From: an uncultured Aquimarina sp.
GTDB taxonomy: Bacteria; Bacteroidota; Bacteroidia; Flavobacteriales; Flavobacteriaceae
Reading direction: 5' to 3'
DNA: 64,000 bases
Assembly: GCA_947496555.1 (NCBI GenBank)
Contig: CANMDH010000004.1
Coordinates: 1-64,000, forward strand
Shown here: positions 1-8,553 of the stretch, piece after piece
Layout: each line of letters begins with the position of its first letter
Numbering within the stretch: position 1 is the first letter of the stretch
Made by a program: the position numbers and the translations under genes
The notes under the pieces: generated by a model
Told to the model about the DNA's origin: nothing
Seen by the model: the letters and a program-made list of their open reading frames with translations, nothing else
Database searches by the model: none

Positions 1-1622
1 ATCGTACTATTATCATTATAATCTCCAGCTCTGAGAATATAACCAGAGGGTTGGGTACATTGTTTTTTAGTCACTCCTGAATTTCCCCAGCCATCGCCGT
101 CGGCATCACGATACCAAATCGTATTTGGATGTATCGCCGCATTACTATCATTACAGTCACCTGCAGTTAAGATACGAATGGGGGATACCGTGTTGGGACG
201 TGTACAACCCGTATATACATTATTGTTATCACCATAACCATCACCATCACTATCGGCATACCATCGCGTATTGGGGTTTATTGAAGCGTCTGTATCATCA
301 CAATCATTTCCTGTAGTTATATATCCATTGGGTCTTTCACTGCGATAGGTTCTGCTACCTGGATTTCCCCAACCATCTCCATCAGCATCATGATAATAAT
401 AATTTGGAGGAATGTTAGTTACTAGAGCATTATTATCATCTTTGTCTTCATTATTGAGAACATATCCATTAGGCTTTGCACATTGTGTTTTTACATCAAA
501 AGGATTATTTGTCCCCCAACCGTCTCCGTCAGCATCGAGATACCACGTTGTATTTGGGTGTATGGCTGAGTTTCCATCATTACAATCATGCGCATTAGTA
601 ACGTAACCACTAGGTTTTACACTACGGTACGTTTTTACTGATGGGTTACCATAGGTATCGCCATCGGCGTCTCTGTAAAAGTTTCTTGGAGCAATATTGG
701 TGATCAGGTTGTTCCCGTCATTATAATCGTCATCATTACGTACATAACCTGAAGGTTGTGCACATTGTTTTTTGGTCACACTTTTGTTCCCCCAACCATC
801 TCCATCAGCATCGCGATACCAAACAGTGTTTGGGTGTAATCCTGAGTTGCTGTCGTTACAATCGCTCCCATTAGTTACGTAACCCGAAGGTCGAACACTA
901 CGATAGGTTTTGTTGTTTGGGTTTCCGTAACCATCTCCATCGGCATCTCTATAAAAGTTTCTGGGGGCAATATTGGTGATAATGGTACTGTTATCGTTAT
1001 AATCTCCAGCTCTACTGATATAACCCGATGGTTGACTACATTGTTTTTTAGTCACTCCCGAATTCCCCCAACCATCTCCATCGGCATCTCTGTACCAAAT
1101 TGTATTGGGGTTTATAGATGAGTTGCTATCGTTACAATCGCCTCCTATTCTCAAATAAATACCATCCAAAACAACCCCTCCTGGAGGAATGCAGCCCCTA
1201 TGAATAGTAGTCCCCCCAAAATTATCCAAATCGCTATCCAGATACCACGTGGTATTAGGGTTGATACTGGCATCATTATCATTACAATCTGCACCGTTTG
1301 TAACATAACCATTAGGGTTGCATCGGGTAACCCTGACACCTGCACCAAAACCGTCCCCGTCTAAATCCCGGTAATAATCCCTTGGATATACTGAAGCATT
1401 GTTATCGTTACAATCTCCATCTTTATATACATAACCGCTCGGTTGATGATAACTTTCTATCATATTATTAGTATTCCCCCAGCCATCACCATCAGCATCA
1501 CGATACCATTTGGGAATATCTCCATCGATAGGTAAATCTCCAACGCCAAATTGCGCATATCCTTTACTCCCAAGCAAAAGGACAAAAATTATTATCAAAT
1601 TTTTTATACAAATATTCTTCAT
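1..1622 (-). CDS. Secreted MopE-type metal-binding repeat protein (3' end outside window)
   Basis: The frame is open from an ATG at 1622 to the left window edge (540 codons, no stop seen). It starts with a typical signal peptide (MKNIC..., hydrophobic core, GYAQ cleavage region). The rest is at least 11 units of 44-49 residues built on W/F-Y-x-D-A-D-G-D-G-W/Y-G-N, a Cys or Ser, P-S-G-Y-V, then D-C/Y-N-D-x-N-A-x-I-x-P. This is the consensus of the putative metal-binding MopE motif (PF11617), whose DxDxDG loops resemble calcium-binding loops. It is the last visible gene of a four-gene minus-strand run, 18 bp after the YD-repeat gene. It is likely exported and surface-attached. The C-terminus, where a type IX secretion signal would lie, is not in the window. 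Metal binding is inferred from the family. Confidence 0.85.
   Translation of the reverse strand, partial: MKNICIKNLIIIFVLLLGSKGYAQFGVGDLPIDGDIPKWYRDADGDGWGNTNNMIESYHQPSGYVYKDGDCNDNNASVYPRDYYRDLDGDGFGAGVRVTRCNPNGYVTNGADCNDNDASINPNTTWYLDSDLDNFGGTTIHRGCIPPGGVVLDGIYLRIGGDCNDSNSSINPNTIWYRDADGDGWGNSGVTKKQCSQPSGYISRAGDYNDNSTIITNIAPRNFYRDADGDGYGNPNNKTYRSVRPSGYVTNGSDCNDSNSGLHPNTVWYRDADGDGWGNKSVTKKQCAQPSGYVRNDDDYNDGNNLITNIAPRNFYRDADGDTYGNPSVKTYRSVKPSGYVTNAHDCNDGNSAIHPNTTWYLDADGDGWGTNNPFDVKTQCAKPNGYVLNNEDKDDNNALVTNIPPNYYYHDADGDGWGNPGSRTYRSERPNGYITTGNDCDDTDASINPNTRWYADSDGDGYGDNNNVYTGCTRPNTVSPIRILTAGDCNDSNAAIHPNTIWYRDADGDGWGNSGVTKKQCTQPSGYILRAGDYNDNST
88..1515 (-). repeat. Tandem coding repeat, about 133-148 bp units in an alternating two-type array
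   Basis: The DADGDG-encoding block recurs near 91, 239, 373, 520, 657, 799, 931, 1072, 1217, 1349 and 1482. Over most of the array, units alternate between a 'WYRDADGDGWGN' type and an 'FYRDADGDGYGN' type. The evolutionary unit is therefore a pair of about 275-290 bp. The unit near 1217 is divergent (DLDNFGG in place of DGDGWG). Confidence 0.85.
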
Positions 1623-1640
1623 CTTGTCTTTGCTTTATAA

Positions 1641-4600
1641 TTAGTTCTTGTAGTTGTATTTGTTCTCTGAAATCAGCTTTCCTTCAGCATCTTTGATAAA
1701 TTCTAGACGATTAAAATCATCATAGAAATAATGCATGGTGTATCCTTTGGGGTCGGTAATACTGGTTACTCCCACCAAAGGATCGTAGGTGTAGGTAGTA
1801 ACCATGGCACTAGGCAGGTTGGCTCGTAAATTATTTAGTGTAGGTATGGAACTTTCATCAAAACTTTTTAATGCTCCTTCTGAAATTCCTAAGGCAGTTG
1901 CAACTTGAGCAAACGTGGCATTTTCGATCTTGGCAACCGGATACATATGGTCATAACTCCATACGATAGCTACATTGATACCATCTTCGAAATGATATTC
2001 TAAAATATTCCCTTGGTCATCATACTTGTCATACGATATACGCCTGCAGGAATCCTCGTTATAGGCTTCAGGATAATTATAGTAACGACAGCTTACTTCT
2101 TCTTCTAGTAAGACCAGGTTATTGTATTCTGGAAACTTTTTATAAATGCTCTGACCACTTGAAACTGTACTCGTTCCATTTTTTTGATCAATTCTTATAG
2201 GGATTCCTATTCTATTTTCATTACCTAGATCTGAACCAGAGCTCGGATAATAATATGTTGTAGTATAGGTCTTTCCGTCTGATAAATTGACTCTGTTGTC
2301 TTTTTCTACCTGATTATAACTATTGTAATTATAATCATGCTTAACTTCTACCATATCAGTACCCAAATAATCTTTGGTAATGCTGTGGTCTAATACAGAC
2401 TCGCGACCTTTTAATGGATAATAGAAGAACAAATATTCAGAAAATAAATGATGATGAAATCCAGCACCTCCAGCACCATATATGTAATGCTTGGTTCCTC
2501 CTATGCTTACCGGTTTTACTCCATACGCAACTGTAGGGATATGGGTTTTAGTTATATGCTTATTTATTGTTTCCTGAACAAGAGCGTTGTTCTTATCAAA
2601 TATTTCTCTTCGTAACAGCAATCCGTTGTCTAGATCAACTCCCCTTACCGAATTTCCAAAAAGATCAATTTCCTCATCTGATAGAACCCCTATGGTATTA
2701 ATTTTTTTCCGGATACTTTTATCAGGAGTATTTGAGAAGTATGAAACCGTTTTTCCATTATTCGTTTGATTATTAACATCAATCTCGATAACCGTTACTT
2801 TATCATAACCTACATGATTTCCGTTGGCCAAAACATCATTTTGGTACTGATTGGTTGCGTACGTGGTTAGCTTTTTCCCCCAAGCACTTACAATTTGACC
2901 ATTTTCTCCACCTCCCGGATGATAAAAATTACTTGAAGCATAAGAGGTTTCATCATCATAAAGAATAAATGGTGTAATGTGTTTTCCTCCTTCGTAGGTG
3001 TATTTCTTAATATACTTTTCAGAAGAGCCGATACTGTCTGTTATTTGTTTAACTCGTAGTCCAAATCCGTGGCTTTTGGTTTGAACATAATTTCTAGCAT
3101 TTTTATGATTAATAGTTGCTTCTATATTTCCTCCTGGAGAACCTGTTGTCGTACAACCTGAATCATATAGTACTGATATCCCATATAAAGAATTTGGTTC
3201 TAATTGTATATCACTAAATTCATAATCAACACCACTGTTCAAAAAATAAGTCTTCTCATAAACTGTCATTCCTTGCGGTAAATCAGTATAATTGTAGATT
3301 CCCCAAAAAGCATTCATGCCATTTACCCCACTCAGATACGTATTTTTCCAATCATCCGGAATTTTTACAATTTTTATTTGAGAATTTTGAAATGAACAAG
3401 TAGAATTAAACTGAGTAATTCGTACTTTTCCAGAAATAAAATCTCCTTCGGTGGTAACAATTTTTGCATATCTTGTATTTACAGAATTTGAGATATTAAG
3501 ATGCGATACAGTTATATTTCCTTGTCCCTGGTCAATCTTATTATCATAATTAGGAAAGATATAATTATCAAATTCATTTAATTCATAATCAAACTTAGTA
3601 ACACCCCCTGTTGGATATTGTATTGACTCCAGAATACCTGCTTTGATATTCTCAGGATGTGCTGATTTGTTAACTTTATTTTTTATCGAATCTTTTAAAC
3701 TTTGTGCCCAATCAGGAATTAAACTTTCATTATCATACAATCGAAAAGGATTATAAAACATAGAATTGTTTGGCAACCCATTATAATGCCCCCAATAATC
3801 TCGAGATAAGGAGTTTTTTTGTGGCAAAGGTGTTGAGTTATAAGTGAAGTTATAATTCTGATCATTTATACTTATGCCGTTAAGCTTTAATCTTTTTGAA
3901 AGATGATCATTTCCGGAAGCACTCTGAAAATAAGAAAGATCAAAATCGATATTCTTAATTTTTTTATTCCCATAAAATACTTCTATTTGATCTAATCGTT
4001 CATCATGAGGAAGATCTAATCTTTCAGACCTATTGAAAACTATTCGCGCCTCTTTAAAGTTAATTTCTGTAAGGACACTTTTTTGTTGCAACATATTTGA
4101 TAAATACCTGCTCGCCTTGATATGCTTTCCTTCGTCGAGCACTTTACGATAAATTAATGAGTTTACCGTGTTCGTATAATCTGGCCCAATAAATTGCCCA
4201 GGGGTCCCCCCATTGTTACCAATTGTGGTATTGGTCTTACTTCGTGAATCGATAAAATCACAATGACCCGAATAACCAGAGGTATTTACAATTTCCTGAA
4301 GTTTTTTATATACAAAGTTTACCTCATTACCTTTGGTATCTTTAATCTTAGTAATTTTCCAAGTCCTTGCCGATCCTTTAGGGCTGGTATTAAAATTTGT
4401 AGTTGTTGTTTTAACATAAGAATTATACCCCGAATCATCTTGTTCGAAAGATTCAGATGTAAGACCCGCATATGGGTTAATATTAGGATTTAGTTTTAAC
4501 TGCTCTTGAAAAATATACTGTATTCCATCGGGAGCAGTGATTGTCCATTCAAAAGCATCATTCCCTTTATCGGTAACAATTACATTATAATTCTTTTTAT

Positions 4601-5330
4601 TGAGAACATTAATGCTTTCATTACCATAAACATCACGCCCTATGAAAAAAACCAGCGAATGACCAAAAAAGCTTGCTCTGAATAGATCTGTTTCAATATC
4701 AAAATCGGCATTGTATCCAAATGTTAATGGTTCTTGATAATCAATCAAATAATTTCCGCTAGGGTAATAAATGCCATTGTAGCCTGAAAATCCTCCGTCA
4801 TTTCGAACTCGAGCCGCATAATAATCATCAATATGATTGATAGGATTTGCCGTATCCAGTTCAATTCGATCCACATTACTACCTCCTAAAGAACCCCGGG
4901 GTATTGTATAATATGCTGCAGGCTGAGGTTTTACAACGTATTCAGGCTTAGAATGATTATAGTAATTGGGTAGTTTAACCGGAACTACTAAATCATCCCA
5001 GCCTTTGGTAATTTGAGAAATCATCCCCATATTAATATTCCATCCAAGTCCTATCCAAGATGCCTCTTCATCTACACGAATTCCGTTGGAATGATAGGAA
5101 AGATTTAAAGGAACCTCTATGTCCCCATTTTTGATGGTATACAGTGGTATCGCAATGTTAGGGACCCCTGTATATTCTGAAATAGGGATATTCCCATATT
5201 TCTCTAACGAATAAACTTCAGGTGTTTTAGGTTCCTGAAACTTTAGGTTTAATTGAGCCAATAGATTGGCAGTACCAAATAAAAAAACAAATATTGATAC
5301 TATACATGTAGTTTTCATATGTGAGTTCAT
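1641..5330 (-). CDS. Large secreted YD/RHS-like repeat protein (1229 aa)
   Basis: The protein begins with a signal peptide (hydrophobic stretch ending in LLAQ). It continues with the N-terminal block usual for long Bacteroidota YD/RHS-like proteins: YGNIPISEYTG, IPLY, LSYHSNGIRV, ASWIGLGWNI. The end carries a YD-type unit (YTYDPLVG, DPKG, YFYDDFNRL, DAEGK). It stops without an RHS core or a variable toxin tail, so it looks like the toxin-less surface or structural class rather than a polymorphic toxin. Two starts are possible: ATG at 5330, or ATG at 5318, which gives a more classical signal peptide (MKTTCIVS...). It lies 5 bp after the preceding GIGT-repeat gene and 18 bp before the MopE-repeat gene, so co-transcription is likely. 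The function is unknown; adhesion or matrix roles are guesses. Confidence 0.8.
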   Translation of the reverse strand: MNSHMKTTCIVSIFVFLFGTANLLAQLNLKFQEPKTPEVYSLEKYGNIPISEYTGVPNIAIPLYTIKNGDIEVPLNLSYHSNGIRVDEEASWIGLGWNINMGMISQITKGWDDLVVPVKLPNYYNHSKPEYVVKPQPAAYYTIPRGSLGGSNVDRIELDTANPINHIDDYYAARVRNDGGFSGYNGIYYPSGNYLIDYQEPLTFGYNADFDIETDLFRASFFGHSLVFFIGRDVYGNESINVLNKKNYNVIVTDKGNDAFEWTITAPDGIQYIFQEQLKLNPNINPYAGLTSESFEQDDSGYNSYVKTTTTNFNTSPKGSARTWKITKIKDTKGNEVNFVYKKLQEIVNTSGYSGHCDFIDSRSKTNTTIGNNGGTPGQFIGPDYTNTVNSLIYRKVLDEGKHIKASRYLSNMLQQKSVLTEINFKEARIVFNRSERLDLPHDERLDQIEVFYGNKKIKNIDFDLSYFQSASGNDHLSKRLKLNGISINDQNYNFTYNSTPLPQKNSLSRDYWGHYNGLPNNSMFYNPFRLYDNESLIPDWAQSLKDSIKNKVNKSAHPENIKAGILESIQYPTGGVTKFDYELNEFDNYIFPNYDNKIDQGQGNITVSHLNISNSVNTRYAKIVTTEGDFISGKVRITQFNSTCSFQNSQIKIVKIPDDWKNTYLSGVNGMNAFWGIYNYTDLPQGMTVYEKTYFLNSGVDYEFSDIQLEPNSLYGISVLYDSGCTTTGSPGGNIEATINHKNARNYVQTKSHGFGLRVKQITDSIGSSEKYIKKYTYEGGKHITPFILYDDETSYASSNFYHPGGGENGQIVSAWGKKLTTYATNQYQNDVLANGNHVGYDKVTVIEIDVNNQTNNGKTVSYFSNTPDKSIRKKINTIGVLSDEEIDLFGNSVRGVDLDNGLLLRREIFDKNNALVQETINKHITKTHIPTVAYGVKPVSIGGTKHYIYGAGGAGFHHHLFSEYLFFYYPLKGRESVLDHSITKDYLGTDMVEVKHDYNYNSYNQVEKDNRVNLSDGKTYTTTYYYPSSGSDLGNENRIGIPIRIDQKNGTSTVSSGQSIYKKFPEYNNLVLLEEEVSCRYYNYPEAYNEDSCRRISYDKYDDQGNILEYHFEDGINVAIVWSYDHMYPVAKIENATFAQVATALGISEGALKSFDESSIPTLNNLRANLPSAMVTTYTYDPLVGVTSITDPKGYTMHYFYDDFNRLEFIKDAEGKLISENKYNYKN

Positions 5331-5335
5331 GTTGG

Positions 5336-6556
5336 TTATCGGTTTTTGGTATTTGCTATCAAAGCCTCTATTTTTGCTAATCTAGCTTCTAACTCTTTAT
5401 TTTTGGCTTTGACTTTTTTTAATTCTTTTATTTCTTTTTCCTGCGCAATGGTATACAGAGTCAGTTCTTCAATCTTTTCGAGTAATTTCATATTCATAGT
5501 TCCCAGATCCACACCTTCGGTTTCCATGGTTGTTGCCGAAGGAATATTAGGTAAATGCCCTTTTTCCAGAATATGCTGTCGCACCTCTTCAATCGTCAAT
5601 AAATTGTAATCTTTTTTGAACACATAATCAGGTGCAGGAACGCTTAGATCGATTTTTACTTCTTCGGCATGGATTTTTCCTTTTACGGTGAGTTTGGCAT
5701 CGGGTGTAGTGGTGCCTATACCTACTTTACCATAATTATTGACATAAAATGTAGAGATCCATTCACCAGTACTCCAATACTTGTATCCGACATTTAAGCT
5801 TCCTAATACATCATCGCCAATTCTCAATTTTACAACGGCATTATCATTTCCTGCATCTTCCCTGTATAAGGCTGTAAAATCAGAATTGGATCCATAATTC
5901 GAATCTATCAATACCATAGATTTAGATTGTATTGCACCATTAACATCAAGTTTCTGTGATGGATTGGTCGTTCCTATTCCGACAAAACCATTTTGATTTA
6001 CAACAAAGCGATTTCCAGTTGGACCCACTTCCAGTCTTCCGTCTGTTCTCATAATACCTGTGTTGTGGTAAAAGTTTTTATTTCCATAGGTTCTTATCCA
6101 AGTATTATCTTGCATATATAAACCACCTCCATAATCTTGAAAGTAAATACCTCTTTTCCCCTTAACCCTTATCCAACCATTCTCAATATAGGTCTCACCA
6201 TTTACATGTAACTTCCCTGAGGGATTAGTGATTCCAACACCAACGTTTCCATCAGTTTTGACATATAATCCTTTTCCTGAATTCCAAGGTGCCTCACCAT
6301 ACGCCATATAATAATGTTCTGTCGAACTACCTTGGCCTAAAAGTCCAACTCCTCCGATTCGCGTTACTTTATCTGGAGCTACATTAAAAAACCCGCGAGC
6401 CCAATACCCATAGGTATTTGGGATGATAAGGTCTAGATAAGCTCCATCAAGGGTTAAGTTTCCTGTTGCACTATTTTCTCCATTTGGATTCCAGTTTTGT
6501 GCATTCAGTCCAAAAGTGATTAGAATTAAAAGAATTATAATTTTTATGTTTTTCAT
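5336..6556 (-). CDS. Secreted GIGTTNP-repeat, tail-fibre-like surface protein
   Basis: This 406-residue protein has a signal peptide ending LNAQ. It carries several 'GNVGVGITNP / GFVGIGTTNP / GKVGIGTTTP' units followed by LxVNG or LTVKG. Such units are common in Bacteroidota and resemble trimeric beta-structured phage tail fibres. The C-terminal part (KIHAEEVKIDL, PDYVFKKDY, GHLPNIPSA, MNMKLLEKIEELTLY) ends in a Lys/Glu-rich heptad segment that should form a coiled coil. It is a tandem paralogue of the gene at 6588-7754, with a nearly identical C-terminal module. It is probably an exported fibrous surface protein. There are no phage genes nearby, so prophage origin is not supported. The function is not known. 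Confidence 0.8.
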   Translation of the reverse strand: MKNIKIIILLILITFGLNAQNWNPNGENSATGNLTLDGAYLDLIIPNTYGYWARGFFNVAPDKVTRIGGVGLLGQGSSTEHYYMAYGEAPWNSGKGLYVKTDGNVGVGITNPSGKLHVNGETYIENGWIRVKGKRGIYFQDYGGGLYMQDNTWIRTYGNKNFYHNTGIMRTDGRLEVGPTGNRFVVNQNGFVGIGTTNPSQKLDVNGAIQSKSMVLIDSNYGSNSDFTALYREDAGNDNAVVKLRIGDDVLGSLNVGYKYWSTGEWISTFYVNNYGKVGIGTTTPDAKLTVKGKIHAEEVKIDLSVPAPDYVFKKDYNLLTIEEVRQHILEKGHLPNIPSATTMETEGVDLGTMNMKLLEKIEELTLYTIAQEKEIKELKKVKAKNKELEARLAKIEALIANTKNR

Positions 6557-6587
6557 TTTCCCCGATTTATTTTAATAGGTGACTTAG

Positions 6588-7754
6588 TTAATTTTTTGGT
6601 GATTCAAGCCGTTCTAACCTGGATTGTAACTCAAATACTAGTTTTTTTAAGGATACCACATCCTCATTCCGTTGTTTAAGGTTTTCAATTTCTTCTTTTT
6701 GCGCTTTTAACTGTTCTTCCTGCTCAATGGTATACAAAGTCAACTCCTCAATTTTCTCAAGCAGCTTCATATTCATAGTTCCTAAATCCACGCCTTCTGT
6801 TTCCATTTTTTTGGCAGAAGGAATATTAGGTAAATACCCTTTTTCCTGGATGTGTTGTTGAACCTCATCAATAGATAACAAATCGTAGTCTTTTTTGAAT
6901 ACATAGTCAGGAGCAGGAACGCTTAGGTCAATTTTTACCTCTTCAGCATGGATTTTTCCTTTTACGGTGAGTTTGGAGTCGGGGTTGGTTGTACCGATGC
7001 CTACGTTACCAGAAGATCTTAAGACTAGATTATCTCTCCACTCCCAAGCCGTTCCTTGTTGATTTAAATACCTTGTCTGTAGATACATTCTTCCACTAGC
7101 ATTTCCATTACTTGAATTGTCCGGTGTGACAAGTACTCTTCCCTGTTGCCAAGAATTACTTCCATCGGTGTTGGCAGGAACAACAAAACCTAAAGATGCA
7201 CCTTTATTTATTGTTCTACCATTACTTTTTCCTTCAATGATTAGATTGGCATCTATGTTTTGTATAGAGGATATAGATGTAATTGGTGAGGCAATATGTA
7301 AAGAACTTTTAGGACTCTTAATTCCTATACCAACATTTCCTGAGGATCTTAGAACAAGATTATTTCTCCATTCCCAAGCCGTTCCCAGGGAATTCAAATA
7401 TCTTGTTTGTAAATACATTCTTCCACTAGCATTTCCATTACTTGAATTGTCCGGTGTGACGAGTACTCTTCCCTGTTCCCAAGAATTACTTCCATCAGTA
7501 TTTGCAGGAATAGCAAAACCTAAGGAAGCACCATTTTCAATGGTCCTAGTATCGCTTTTCCCTTCAATAATTAGATTGGCATCTAGGTTCTGTGTAGAGG
7601 ATATAGAGGTTATTGTTGAGGTAATATGTAAAGGACTTTTAGGGCTATTAGTTCCTATTCCAACATTTCCATTAGGTAATTCTGTTATTTATGCTTTTGC
7701 TATAAAAAAAATACTGAAAGCAATAAAAAATGATTTGATCTCTAGTTTTTTCAT
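6588..7754 (-). pseudogene. GIGTTNP-repeat surface protein interrupted by one in-frame TAA at codon 22
   Basis: The reading frame runs from ATG 7754 to a stop at 6588 and would encode 388 residues, except for a TAA at 7689-7691. The first 21 codons give a complete signal peptide (MKKLEIKSFF...IAKA). The stop is followed in the same frame by ITELPNGNVGIGT, the usual start of the mature protein in this family. Homologues commonly have Ala-Gln at this junction, so a CAA to TAA change is the simplest explanation. The only long open stretch begins at an internal Met (7418, 276 residues), which would lack a signal peptide. The protein has two 110-residue repeats and the C-terminal VKGKIHAEEVKIDL coiled-coil module shared with the next gene. 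It could be a real nonsense mutation, a reversible phase-like state or a sequence error. Confidence 0.7.
7011..7670 (-). repeat. Two tandem 330-bp coding repeats
   Basis: Units 7341-7670 and 7011-7340 encode 110-residue copies that start at GNVGIG and include the GRVLVTPD and GRMYLQTRYLN motifs. They share an uninterrupted identical stretch of about 48 bp (about 7084-7131 and 7414-7461). This points to a recent duplication or ongoing homogenisation. Confidence 0.85.
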
Positions 7755-7868
7755 GGTTTTATTCTATGAGTTAATTATTGTTTAATTGCGATTACTTTGT
7801 TTATGTTATGACAGTCTATTATGTTATATGGTTTTGTGTATTTTTCCCTTAGAACCAACAAAAATCCG

Positions 7869-7876
7869 CAAATATA
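7869..7876 (-). promoter_or_regulatory. Candidate Bacteroidota -7 element (TATATTTG) for the surface-protein operon
   Basis: On the minus strand this is an exact TAnnTTTG match, 115 bp upstream of the ATG at 7754. The nearest TTG (7903-7905) is 26 bp away, a little long for a -33 element, so the call rests on the -7 box and its position. The rest of the 7755-8034 gap is AT-rich, with no gene visible. Confidence 0.4.
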
Positions 7877-8034
7877 GTTGTATTGTAGGCCATATCTTTT
7901 ATCAATCGATTATTGTTTAATAATAATTTGTTAACTGCTATATAGATTATTTGCAATAATACTATATGCCAGTTTCATTTTTTGAAACTCGCTAAATTTT
8001 TTTAAAATTTTTAAGGAGAGGAGTAACACCAATA

Positions 8035-8553
8035 TTAATTCAGCCTTTGCAATAAAACATTACATTGCAAATACGTTTTTCTGGTTCTAAAATTTTTTTT
8101 CTTTTCAAAATCTACCAGGATCACGTTACCAAAGCTGTACTTTTGCTCCAGCGAATATACCACGTTAATTAGCGATTTATAATCGCCCTGAATTGTGAAA
8201 TTATAAGTTGTAGTTGTTTTTTGAGTGGCCTCATCGGTAAAAATATGTGGTTCTTCAAAAGTAACTATCGTAAATCCGGACTCGTTTGATAGCGTATTTA
8301 AGGTTTTTAAGATATTGTTTTGCAAAGAACTTCCTTCAACATTGTTCTTTTGAAGGATTTCATCCAGCTGTTTTTCTTTATTAGTCAAAGCTGCCAATTG
8401 TGCTGAGGCTGAATGATAGGCTTGTTTTTGATTTTCAAGTTTTGTCACCTCACTACTTATGGCAAAAGTTTTAGAAAACCCAAAACGATAGGCAAAGAAC
8501 AACATCAATAGTAGTCCTACGATCAGAAGTATGTTTTTATTTCGTTGTGTCAT
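8035..8553 (-). CDS. GspM/PilO-like inner-membrane assembly protein
   Basis: This 172-residue protein has a short cytoplasmic N-terminus, one membrane segment at about residues 8-24, a predicted coiled coil (about 32-70) and a small C-terminal alpha/beta domain. That is the architecture of PilO and GspM, which pair with PilN/GspL to link the ATPase to the secretin. It overlaps the upstream PilMN-like gene by 17 bp and is the last gene of the secretion/pilus operon. Sequence identity to known PilO proteins cannot be judged by eye. The call depends on architecture, size and its place after the GspL-like gene. It is weakly conserved, as is usual for this family. Confidence 0.6.
   Translation of the reverse strand: MTQRNKNILLIVGLLLMLFFAYRFGFSKTFAISSEVTKLENQKQAYHSASAQLAALTNKEKQLDEILQKNNVEGSSLQNNILKTLNTLSNESGFTIVTFEEPHIFTDEATQKTTTTYNFTIQGDYKSLINVVYSLEQKYSFGNVILVDFEKKKNFRTRKTYLQCNVLLQRLN

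Noticed and set aside
125-316. Small plus-strand frame rich in His and Tyr
   Set aside because: It is the antisense of the DxDxDG repeats; the His run is the complement of the repetitive Asp/Gly codons.
1-1515. Regularly spaced near-identical repeats resembling a CRISPR array
   Set aside because: The repeats are in-frame coding units of a MopE-type protein; there are no unique spacers and no cas genes.
1641-5330. Polymorphic RHS toxin
   Set aside because: No RHS core with a variable toxin tail and no immunity gene downstream; the protein ends in an ordinary YD unit.
5336-7754. Prophage tail-fibre locus
   Set aside because: No capsid, terminase, integrase or lysis genes, and both proteins have signal peptides.
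7117-7785. 222-residue plus-strand frame
   Set aside because: It is opposite the fibre gene and contains its repeat in reverse; the minus-strand frame has the recognisable motifs.
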